This document shows positions 17,491 to 24,621 of a stretch of DNA of 64,000 nucleotides, in pieces. The notes beneath the pieces were generated by a model that saw nothing but the letters and a program-made list of their open reading frames with translations, was not told the DNA's origin and searched no databases. Numbering within the stretch: the first letter of the stretch is position 1; each line of letters starts with the position of its first letter. The translations under genes and the position numbers were made by a program. The stretch comes from Pedobacter kyungheensis (GTDB lineage: Bacteria > Bacteroidota > Bacteroidia > Sphingobacteriales > Sphingobacteriaceae), in NCBI RefSeq assembly GCF_000812965.1, contig NZ_JSYN01000012.1:45019-109018 (forward strand), read 5' to 3'.

Positions 17491-18306
17491 ATGAAAACAC
17501 TCCAAAATCACATCATCCTCTTTGATAATGAATGCCCCATGTGTTACGCCTATACCAAAACGTTTATTAAAACTGGTATGCTGGATAAAAATGGTCGTGA
17601 AGCTTATCAAAGCATGCCTGCTAATATTTGTCCGCTGGTTGACAGGCAACGTGCAGCCAATGAAATTGCCCTGGTGAACACGCAAACTGGCGAGGTAACT
17701 TATGGCATCCAAAGCTTGTTTAAAATTATCGGCCATGCTCTGCCAATATTTAAAAAACTATTCTCATTTGGCCCCTTTGTTTATGTCATGCAGCGGTTTT
17801 ATGCCTTTATTTCTTACAACAGAAAGGTGATTATCCCGGCAAAAATTAAAGCAAATACCATACAGCCTAGTTTTAAAATCCAATATCGGCTGGTTTATTT
17901 ACTTTTTACCTGGCTGGTTACGGCTTATATTTTAACTGCCTATGCCGGTCTGTTAACCCACTTTGTGCCTTTGGGTAGCAGTTATCGCGAATACTTGATT
18001 TGTGGCAGCCAAATATTTTTTCAGGGAATCATTATGCTCTTTTACCGGAAAGATAAACTTTGGGACTATCTGGGTAATATGATGACTATTTCTTTTGCAG
18101 GTTCACTTTTGCTTTTGCCTGCACTTGTTGTTTCTCATTACTTTCAACTCAATCCTATACTATTTATGCTTTATTTTTTAATGGTAGCCGGAATCATGTT
18201 TATCGAACACCTCCGCCGCAGCAGCATTTTAAACCTGGGCTTAACCATGAGTATAACCTGGGTGCTTTACCGTTTAATTGTTCTGGTCTTAATCTTAGTA
18301 TTCTAA
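17491..18306 (+). CDS. DCC family thiol-disulfide oxidoreductase (DUF393) with membrane domain
   Basis: A 271-residue protein. The first ~110 residues are a DUF393/DCC domain with the thioredoxin-like active site FDNECPMCYAYT (Cys-Pro-Met-Cys, about residues 15-18). The rest (about 125-271) has four to five membrane helices, an uncommon extension for DCC proteins, which are usually about 130 residues. A redox function at the inner membrane is plausible; the partner is unknown. It is the first gene of a three-gene operon: the next gene starts one base after its stop. The inverted-repeat site at 17451-17474 suggests control by the adjacent GbsR-type regulator. Confidence 0.82.
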   Translation: MKTLQNHIILFDNECPMCYAYTKTFIKTGMLDKNGREAYQSMPANICPLVDRQRAANEIALVNTQTGEVTYGIQSLFKIIGHALPIFKKLFSFGPFVYVMQRFYAFISYNRKVIIPAKIKANTIQPSFKIQYRLVYLLFTWLVTAYILTAYAGLLTHFVPLGSSYREYLICGSQIFFQGIIMLFYRKDKLWDYLGNMMTISFAGSLLLLPALVVSHYFQLNPILFMLYFLMVAGIMFIEHLRRSSILNLGLTMSITWVLYRLIVLVLILVF

Positions 18307-18307
18307 A

Positions 18308-19228
18308 ATGATGAAATACAGCAAAATTGTTCTGGCTGGTGGCAATGGTTATTTAGGTCAGGTACTGGCCAAACATTTCGCCCCTATAACTAATGAAATT
18401 GTAATCCTTTCACGGAAAGCCCAGCCTGCAAAGGGTAATATTAAAACGATAGTTTGGGATGGAAGGACAGCAGGCGAATGGGCCAGTGCGCTCCAAAATG
18501 CCGACCTGCTTGTAAACCTTTGCGGCAAAAATGTAAACTGCAGATATACGCCCAAAAACAAGGAAGAAATTATCCAATCACGATTGCAACCAACTGCTTT
18601 GCTGGGCGAAGTGATTCATCAAATGGAAAATCCACCTAAACTTTGGATCAATATTACTTCTGCAACCATATATCGCCACGCCGAAGACCGTTACCAGGAT
18701 GAAATACATGGCGAAATGGGTACTGGTTTTTCAGTAGAGGTTTGTAAAGCCTGGGAAAATTACTTTTTTGAAAGCAATACACCGAAAACCAGGAAAATTG
18801 CTTTAAGAATGGGCATTGTGCTGGGTAAAACAGATAGTGCTTTTCCACGGCTGCTTAATCTGGTAAAGGCTGGTATGGGGGGCAAACAAGGCAGCGGCGA
18901 ACAGTACGTAAGCTGGGTGCACGAGCAGGACGCTGCCTTGAGTATAGCATGGTTGCTTCAACATGAAGAAATTAACGGAATTATTAATTGTACGGCTCCA
19001 AATCCGGTTAAAAACCATGTTTTAATGCATCAAATCCGTAAAACCTTTGGCATAAGCTTCGGCTTACCAGCTCCAGCCTGGTTATTGGCCATTGGAGCAA
19101 AAATTATCGGCACAGAAACGGAGCTGATTTTAAAAAGCAGGTGGGTTAAGCCAACAGTATTGTTAAATGGTGGCTTTGAATTTAAATACCCCACAATTGA
19201 GTGTGCAGTTGAAGACATTTTAAAATAG
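18308..19228 (+). CDS. TIGR01777 family NAD-dependent epimerase/oxidoreductase
   Basis: A 306-residue extended SDR-type protein of the TIGR01777 (YfcH-like) family. It has an N-terminal ILAGGNGYLGQVLAKHF dinucleotide loop, ADLLVNLCGKNVNCRYTPKNKEEIIQSR, WINITSATIYRHAED, and a C-terminal region ending FKYPTIECAVEDIL. The family's substrate is not established. Two consecutive ATGs (18308, 18311) are available. It is coupled to the DCC gene (one-base gap) and followed after 5 bases by an SRPBCC gene, so all three are probably made together. Confidence 0.9.
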   Translation: MMKYSKIVLAGGNGYLGQVLAKHFAPITNEIVILSRKAQPAKGNIKTIVWDGRTAGEWASALQNADLLVNLCGKNVNCRYTPKNKEEIIQSRLQPTALLGEVIHQMENPPKLWINITSATIYRHAEDRYQDEIHGEMGTGFSVEVCKAWENYFFESNTPKTRKIALRMGIVLGKTDSAFPRLLNLVKAGMGGKQGSGEQYVSWVHEQDAALSIAWLLQHEEINGIINCTAPNPVKNHVLMHQIRKTFGISFGLPAPAWLLAIGAKIIGTETELILKSRWVKPTVLLNGGFEFKYPTIECAVEDILK

Positions 19229-19233
19229 ATATA

Positions 19234-19686
19234 ATGTCGACCCTGATTTTAAAAACAAAAATTAATGCGCCAATTGAAAAGTGTTTTGATTTATCAAGAA
19301 GTTTAGATTTACACACAGAATCGATGAAAAGCTATAAAGAAAAAGTTGTTGGAGGGAAGCTGACAGGCTTAATCGACCTTGGAGAGCAAGTTACCTGGCA
19401 GGCCAGTCATTTCGCCATAAGTTTTAAAATGACAAACAAAATTACGGCAATGAAAAAGCCTTTTTATTTTGTTGATGAAATGTTGAAAGGGCCGTTTAAG
19501 CTATTGCACCATCAACACCACTTCACCGCTGCAGGTACATTTACAGAAATGACAGATATTTTTGCATTCCAATCTCCGATGGGTTTAATTGGCCGTGCTG
19601 TAGATTCATTGTTTTTGAAACGTTACCTGCACAAATTATTAACCGCCAGAAATCAAGTTATAAAATCAGTAGCAGAGCTCCCTTAA
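19234..19686 (+). CDS. SRPBCC (START-like) ligand-binding protein
   Basis: A 150-residue helix-grip-fold protein. LKTKINAPIEKCFDLSRSLDLHTESM at the start, a central beta-rich segment, FVDEMLKGPFKLLHHQHHF and a long C-terminal helix with FLKRYLHKLLTARN are characteristic of SRPBCC/polyketide-cyclase-like domains, which hold hydrophobic ligands. TIGR01777 and SRPBCC domains are fused or neighbouring in other bacteria, so the operon may handle a lipid or isoprenoid ligand. That is inference. Confidence 0.85.
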   Translation: MSTLILKTKINAPIEKCFDLSRSLDLHTESMKSYKEKVVGGKLTGLIDLGEQVTWQASHFAISFKMTNKITAMKKPFYFVDEMLKGPFKLLHHQHHFTAAGTFTEMTDIFAFQSPMGLIGRAVDSLFLKRYLHKLLTARNQVIKSVAELP

Positions 19687-19692
19687 ACAAAA

Positions 19693-19714
19693 AACCCTGA
19701 ACAAGTTCAGGGTT
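19693..19714 (-). terminator. shared terminator between convergent transcripts
   Basis: A 10-bp stem AACCCTGAAC / GTTCAGGGTT has a 2-base loop. The A-run on its left gives a U-run on the minus strand, ending the DUF4834 transcript. It may also stop the plus-strand operon, whose last gene ends 7 bases away. Confidence 0.85.
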
Positions 19715-19718
19715 AGTA

Positions 19719-19967
19719 TTATTTAATCTCTTCGTAATCGACAAAATCGCCGAGTTTATCTGTTTTACTTTGATCGGGCCTTGGCGGCATATAATCGATT
19801 GAAATTGAACCTTCTGGTCTTTGCCTTCTTTGTTGCTGCTGTCCGGTAGCCTGACTCTGCATTTTACTCGCCAGGTTATTAAACAGCATGGGGAGTACTA
19901 ACCTGATCAACATTCTGATCAGCCAAAGCACCAATATTGTGATGAAAATGAATCTTAATAATACCAT
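19719..19967 (-). CDS. DUF4834 family small membrane protein
   Basis: An 82-residue protein with one N-terminal membrane helix (VLLRFIFITILVLWLIRMLIRLVLPMLF), a Gln/Arg-rich linker (GQQQQRRQRPEG) and a conserved-looking acidic end DKLGDFVDYEEIK. This layout is that of the Bacteroidota DUF4834 family, function unknown. The GDFVDYEEI tail may be a binding motif. Confidence 0.82.
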   Translation of the reverse strand: MVLLRFIFITILVLWLIRMLIRLVLPMLFNNLASKMQSQATGQQQQRRQRPEGSISIDYMPPRPDQSKTDKLGDFVDYEEIK

Positions 19968-20095
19968 GTTATTAATTTACTGTTAATACAAATATAGACG
20001 ACACAAAATTTATTTTGTTACTTTTTTAGCCTTTAATTGCAATTTGATTACAAATATAATACGTATGCTAAGCTATAAAAGTTTTAATACTACCG

Positions 20096-20293
20096 TTAAT
20101 CTGCTACAATCTCAGCTACACGGCCTACCTGGCCATCTTCGAGCCGAACTTTTATTCCCCTGGAGTGGAATGTGGATGAAGTAAGCAAATCTTTCACTAT
20201 ACCGTAGGTAATGTTTCCTGATCTTTGATCTTTCTTCAAAATAATTCCGACTTCTAATCCCGGATAAATGTCTTTTCTGTTCTGCCCGTCCAT
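20096..20293 (-). CDS. YwbE family protein (DUF2196)
   Basis: A 65-residue protein whose start is set at the MDGQNRKDIYPGLEV ATG (20291-20293), the usual YwbE beginning. The frame extends 11 codons further upstream, but that extension is not family-like. The conserved block DIYPGLEVGIILKKDQRSG, GIVKDLLT and HSRGIKVRLEDGQVGRVAEI covers almost the whole protein. It resembles a small KOW/SH3-like nucleic-acid-binding domain; no function is established. Confidence 0.9.
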   Translation of the reverse strand: MDGQNRKDIYPGLEVGIILKKDQRSGNITYGIVKDLLTSSTFHSRGIKVRLEDGQVGRVAEIVAD

Positions 20294-20349
20294 TGTGCTG
20301 TATTGTGATGATGAATGAAACACCAAAATTCCACAATAATTTTGAATAT

Positions 20350-21642
20350 CTATGGTAATTTACCGAAATCTATTTCTGGTCGTTTACCCTCAGTCGTTCT
20401 GTTTAACACTTTTCTTGGCGAAGTATAATCGTTAAAAAAACCACCATTTTTAAGATAAAACGCTCCTTTGTCAATCCCGCCCTGATAATCCATCCTGTAA
20501 CCTTTCATACCGGTATTATCTGTAGTAAACCTGGCCGATTTTAATTCCGTCCAAACGCCTTTATCATCGCAAATCCATTGGTTGTTAAACAAAACTTTTC
20601 TGGATAAATCGCCTTGTACAGGTGAAAAATTCTCTAAGAAGGAATGGAAACGCTTTAAATAAGTTTTGGTTTGTGGCCTGGTAAAGCTGGCAATTAATTG
20701 CCATTTATTGGTTTCAGGTGCAAAAAAGTAGGCTGTATAGGTGGTGGTACTGTCTTTTCCGGGTGTACCGTGCAATAAAAATTTATAGGTATTTCCGGCT
20801 TTCCACATGTAATTTAAATAGCTCTGTCCGCCTGCACCTTCGTTACCAAATTCGCCGGTGTGTACATTTTCGCCTTTCTTTAACATCTTAATTTTGTGCG
20901 AATCGGGGATACTCTTAGGATCGTCGGTATTGAAAGGACTCCAAACCGAAAACAGAATGTGTCTTTCTGTAGGGCTGTTTACCTGCATGCCGAAATACCC
21001 TTCACCAAACCCGTTAGCCATAAAATAAGACCCAAGGATATCTTCACCTTTTGGCACGGTAACTTCGTTGTAATACCACTCAGCATTTACATTTTCGGGT
21101 TGCAGGTAGTTTAAGTGAACAGATGGCCCGCGGCGGCCCCAGTGAAAGAAATTACCTTCGTTATTTTTAACATAAGCTGTTTTACCTTCAACAGCCGATC
21201 CGCTAATCGCCAAATTTACAATGGAAGGAAATTTGTTTGCGCTTTTGCTCACTCCTTTAATGGTTAAGGCAACGTAACCGGTATCTTTAATTGTCCATTC
21301 GCCAATTTTACCATCGAAAGTCTTGTTTTCATCGAAACTTACTTTTTCAGCTTGATTGTTAATAGAAAATTCTAAGATTGATTGCCCGTCAACAACTGGT
21401 TTATCATTGATCGAAACGATAACTGTACCTGGCTTGGCAACCCTGAAATATGCTGTAAAATACTCTTTCGGATTGGTCCAGTTTACTATCCCCCGGTTGG
21501 ATAAAGTTCTTTCTGAGTCCTGATGCAAAGAACTGTAAGCATTGCCACCGAGTGGAAGTGTAATATTTGCCTGGTTTTGGGCATAGCCATCCAGCCCGAT
21601 AGCGCCGAGCACGATCAGCGTTACTAGTTTTAAAGATTTCAT
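20350..21642 (-). CDS. DUF3472 domain exported protein (with DUF5077-like N-terminus)
   Basis: A 430-residue protein with signal peptide MKSLKLVTLIVLGAIGLDGYAQ. The first ~130 mature residues look like a DUF5077 beta-sandwich (NRGIVNWTNPKEYFTAYFRVAKPGTVIVSI). DUF3472 follows with VHLNYLQPENVNAEWYYNEVTVP, FGMQVNSPTERHILFSVWSPF, and LHGTPGKDSTTTYTAYFF. Both domains often occur in secreted, possibly carbohydrate-related proteins. It is monocistronic by spacing, with no catalytic residues I can name. Confidence 0.87.
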   Translation of the reverse strand: MKSLKLVTLIVLGAIGLDGYAQNQANITLPLGGNAYSSLHQDSERTLSNRGIVNWTNPKEYFTAYFRVAKPGTVIVSINDKPVVDGQSILEFSINNQAEKVSFDENKTFDGKIGEWTIKDTGYVALTIKGVSKSANKFPSIVNLAISGSAVEGKTAYVKNNEGNFFHWGRRGPSVHLNYLQPENVNAEWYYNEVTVPKGEDILGSYFMANGFGEGYFGMQVNSPTERHILFSVWSPFNTDDPKSIPDSHKIKMLKKGENVHTGEFGNEGAGGQSYLNYMWKAGNTYKFLLHGTPGKDSTTTYTAYFFAPETNKWQLIASFTRPQTKTYLKRFHSFLENFSPVQGDLSRKVLFNNQWICDDKGVWTELKSARFTTDNTGMKGYRMDYQGGIDKGAFYLKNGGFFNDYTSPRKVLNRTTEGKRPEIDFGKLP

Positions 21643-21779
21643 TTAATGATTTTTAGATAACTTATTGAATTGCAATTCTAATTGAAATTATCTAAAAAAC
21701 AATTTTTTAAAACGAAATCGTTACTTGTATACTTTATTTTAATCTATTTTGACCCCGGCATAAGCGATAGCTTTATCTT

Positions 21780-22316
21780 TTATGCTTCACCTTTTCTTTT
21801 AAAGCCTATTGGTTTACGAGGAGTGTCGTCTTTTTCTATAAATTTACTCAAATAGGCAAAAAGTAATTCTATTTTTTCATCCTGCTTGATCAGTTTCTTT
21901 TCTACCTGTTCAAAAAGCAAAGCCGCATCTTTATACTGCGCTATTGCCTCCCTCAGCTTTACAAAAATTTCTATGATGCGTATGCTCATCTGTATTGCCT
22001 TTTCACTCTTCAATACATTTGACAACATTAACACCCCATGTTCAGTAAAAGCATATGGTAAAGCGCCTCCAAGCACCTGCTTCGATGGTATCGCATTTTG
22101 CGATACCATCTCTTCTACTTCCTCTTCTGTCAATTGTATCATGAAATTTTCAGGGAACCGCTGCTTATTACGTTTCACTTGCTCTCTTAACCGAATTGCT
22201 TTAACTCCATACAGTTCTGCAAGGTCTCTATCCAACATCATTTTTTGATCACGAACAATCCATATCTTGTTCATAACTACCTCATCTGGTATCGATATGA
22301 TGTCTGTTTTACTCAT
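21780..22316 (-). CDS. ORF6N domain-containing protein
   Basis: A 178-residue protein beginning MSKTDIISIPDEVVMNKIWIVRDQKMMLDRDLAELYGV. The segment from IWIVRDQ to YAFTEHGVLMLSNVLKSEKA is the ORF6N DNA-binding domain known from phage antirepressors. It is followed by a C-terminal helical, coiled-coil-like region. I set the start at 22316, 13 bases past the uvrB stop; the longer frame to 22574 runs inside uvrB and is not plausible. Chromosomal ORF6N genes are common in Bacteroidota. There are no other phage genes here, so it is either domesticated or an orphan. Confidence 0.88.
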   Translation of the reverse strand: MSKTDIISIPDEVVMNKIWIVRDQKMMLDRDLAELYGVKAIRLREQVKRNKQRFPENFMIQLTEEEVEEMVSQNAIPSKQVLGGALPYAFTEHGVLMLSNVLKSEKAIQMSIRIIEIFVKLREAIAQYKDAALLFEQVEKKLIKQDEKIELLFAYLSKFIEKDDTPRKPIGFKRKGEA

Positions 22317-22329
22317 TTTGATGTGATTA

Positions 22330-24375
22330 CTAGGCCTTAGCAAACTTCTCGTTAAACATTTTCTCCAGCGCAAACATTTCATCTCGCAGTTTTGCAGCTT
22401 GTAAAAAGTCCATCTCTTTGGCAGCCTTCTGCATGTCTTTACGGGTATTATCAATGGCGCGCTGCATTTCTCCTTTGCCCATGTACTGAACAATCGGATC
22501 AGCAGCAATACTGATTTCAGCATTTTCGATGTAAGCCCTGGCTTTATTATCGCTTGCTTTTTGCGAGAAATCAAGTACAGAAGTCTGTTCTAAAATGGCT
22601 TCGCGCGATTTACCCACGGTTTTTGGTGTAATACCATGTTCTAGATTATATGCAATTTGTTTCTCCCGACGGCGATTGGTTTCATCGATGGTTTTCTCCA
22701 TACTTTCGGTCATCCCATCGGCATACATAATTACGCGACCTCTATCGTTACGTGCAGCACGACCTATGGTTTGGATTAGTGACTTTTCTGAACGTAAGAA
22801 ACCTTCTTTATCGGCATCTAAAATAGCCACTAATGTTACTTCTGGTAAATCCAAACCTTCACGCAAAAGGTTAATTCCCACCAATACGTCAAACTCGCCC
22901 AAACGCAAACCACGCAGGATTTCCACACGTTCCAAAGTCTTAATTTCAGAGTGGATGTACCGCGTTTTAATGTTTAAACGATCCAGGTATTTGGTTAGCT
23001 CTTCTGCCATCCTTTTAGTTAGAGTAGTCACCAGAATACGGCCGCCATCTTTTATGGTCAGGTCTATCTCATCCAGCAAATCATCTACCTGGTTAATGGC
23101 AGGTCTGATTTCAATTACCGGATCTAATAAACCTGTCGGCCTGATTACCTGCTCAATGACTACCCCTTCCGATTTTTCGAGTTCGTACTCAGCAGGTGTA
23201 GCACTTACATAAATGGTTTGCGGAGCCAATGCTTCAAATTCGTTAAAATTTAATGGCCTGTTATCCAAAGCGGCTGGTAAACGAAAACCATATTCTACGA
23301 GCGAAAGCTTACGCGACCTATCTCCGCCATACATGGCCCTGATTTGCGGTACAGTAACATGGCTTTCATCAATCACCATTAAATAATCATCCGGGAAATA
23401 ATCCAGTAAACAGAATGGGCGCATACCTGGCTGACGGCCATCGAAGAAGCGTGAGTAGTTTTCAATACCAGAGCAATAACCCAGCTCTTTCATCATTTCA
23501 ATATCGAAATTGGTTCGTTCTTCTAAACGCTTGGCCTCAAGCAAATGCCTGTCGGCAATTAACTGGTTTTTTCTAACCTCCAATTCTTCCTGAATGCCCC
23601 AAATAGAAGAGTTGAAACGATCTTTAGGCGTAACGAAAAGGTTGGCCGGATAAATGGCCATATCTTCCAACTTTTCTAAAGTTTTGCCCGAAACGGGATC
23701 TATGGTTGAAAGCTCTTCAATGTCATCGCCAAAAAAAGAAATGCGGTAGGCATGGTCGAGGTAGGCCGGGAAAACATCAACAGTATCTCCCTTAACCCTG
23801 AAGGTACCGCGTTTAAAATCGGTGGTAGTACGTGAGTATAAAATTTCTACCAAACTGTGTAAAAAGGCATTCCGCGAAATCCTCAATCCAACACCAAAAC
23901 GGAAAACCATTTTAGAGAAATCTTCAGGATTACCCATACCATAAATACAAGAAATAGACGAAACAACGATAATATCACGCCTGCCACTCATTAAAGATGA
24001 TGTGGTACGTAAACGCAATTTCTCAATCTCTTCGTTAATACTCAGATCTTTTTCGATATAAGTGTTGCTGGAAGCAATAAAGGCCTCTGGCTGGTAATAA
24101 TCGTAGTAGGAAACAAAGTAATTAACAGAATTTTCGGGAAAGAAATTCTTAAACTCGCCATATAGTTGCGCAGCCAGTGTTTTATTGTGGCTTAAAATCA
24201 ATGTTGGCTTTTGAGTTTGCTCAATTACATTGGCTACGGTAAAAGTTTTTCCTGATCCGGTTACCCCCAATAAAGTTTGGTAATGTTCATTGGCGTTTAC
24301 GCCATCAACCAATTGTTTAATAGCACTAGGTTGATCTCCGGTAGGTTTATATTCTGAGGTGATTTTAAATTTCAT
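22330..24375 (-). CDS. uvrB: excinuclease ABC subunit B
   Basis: DNA-damage-binding helicase of nucleotide excision repair. It hands damaged DNA from UvrA to UvrC. The 681 residues are full length: Walker A GVTGSGKTFTVAN near residue 39-46, the beta-hairpin YYDYYQPEAFIASSNTYIEKD, DESHVTVPQIRAMYGGDRSRK, the helicase motifs GINLLREGLDLPEVTLVAILDADKEGFLRS and QTIGRAARN, and the C-terminal UVR domain (KDMQKAAKEMDFLQAAKLRDEMFALE) that binds UvrC. An ORF6N gene follows after 13 bases. Confidence 0.98.
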   Translation of the reverse strand: MKFKITSEYKPTGDQPSAIKQLVDGVNANEHYQTLLGVTGSGKTFTVANVIEQTQKPTLILSHNKTLAAQLYGEFKNFFPENSVNYFVSYYDYYQPEAFIASSNTYIEKDLSINEEIEKLRLRTTSSLMSGRRDIIVVSSISCIYGMGNPEDFSKMVFRFGVGLRISRNAFLHSLVEILYSRTTTDFKRGTFRVKGDTVDVFPAYLDHAYRISFFGDDIEELSTIDPVSGKTLEKLEDMAIYPANLFVTPKDRFNSSIWGIQEELEVRKNQLIADRHLLEAKRLEERTNFDIEMMKELGYCSGIENYSRFFDGRQPGMRPFCLLDYFPDDYLMVIDESHVTVPQIRAMYGGDRSRKLSLVEYGFRLPAALDNRPLNFNEFEALAPQTIYVSATPAEYELEKSEGVVIEQVIRPTGLLDPVIEIRPAINQVDDLLDEIDLTIKDGGRILVTTLTKRMAEELTKYLDRLNIKTRYIHSEIKTLERVEILRGLRLGEFDVLVGINLLREGLDLPEVTLVAILDADKEGFLRSEKSLIQTIGRAARNDRGRVIMYADGMTESMEKTIDETNRRREKQIAYNLEHGITPKTVGKSREAILEQTSVLDFSQKASDNKARAYIENAEISIAADPIVQYMGKGEMQRAIDNTRKDMQKAAKEMDFLQAAKLRDEMFALEKMFNEKFAKA

Positions 24376-24542
24376 CGGTAACCAAATTTACTGAAATTTT
24401 ATGATGCTAAACAATTTAGCATGCTTTATTCAACCATCAAAAAGTAATTTTGTGTGAATGGATTAAAAAATTGCCTGAGATCAGGGCCGAAAAAAATCTA
24501 TGCTTTTTCACAAAGTACTCCTAAAGCATATAAACAGCATAC

Positions 24543-24583
24543 AACCTAGTAAATCGAAAGTTAAACTTTTGATTTACTAGGTT
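24543..24583. repeat. strong inverted repeat / hairpin upstream of uvrB
   Basis: Perfect 13-bp arms AACCTAGTAAATC (24543-24555) and GATTTACTAGGTT (24571-24583), with a 15-base loop that can itself pair AAAGT/ACTTT. It lies between uvrB and the terminator of the M1 peptidase gene and has no U-run on either side. Confidence 0.7.
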
Positions 24584-24588
24584 AACAA

Positions 24589-24619
24589 AAAATCCCCGCT
24601 GAAACTCAACGGGGATTTT
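24589..24619 (-). terminator. intrinsic terminator after the M1 peptidase gene
   Basis: Stem AAAATCCCCG (24589-24598) / CGGGGATTTT (24610-24619), with A/T tracts on both sides giving a U-run on the minus strand. It is placed 2 bases beyond the M1 stop codon. Confidence 0.88.
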
Positions 24620-24621
24620 TA

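Noticed and set aside
22317..22574. N-terminal extension of the ORF6N gene
   Set aside because: It runs inside the uvrB coding end in another frame; the protein family begins at the MSKTDIISIPDE start at 22316.
22595..23212. 205-codon plus-strand frame inside uvrB
   Set aside because: Antisense to a full-length, well-conserved uvrB; composition is that of a shadow frame and no domain is recognisable.
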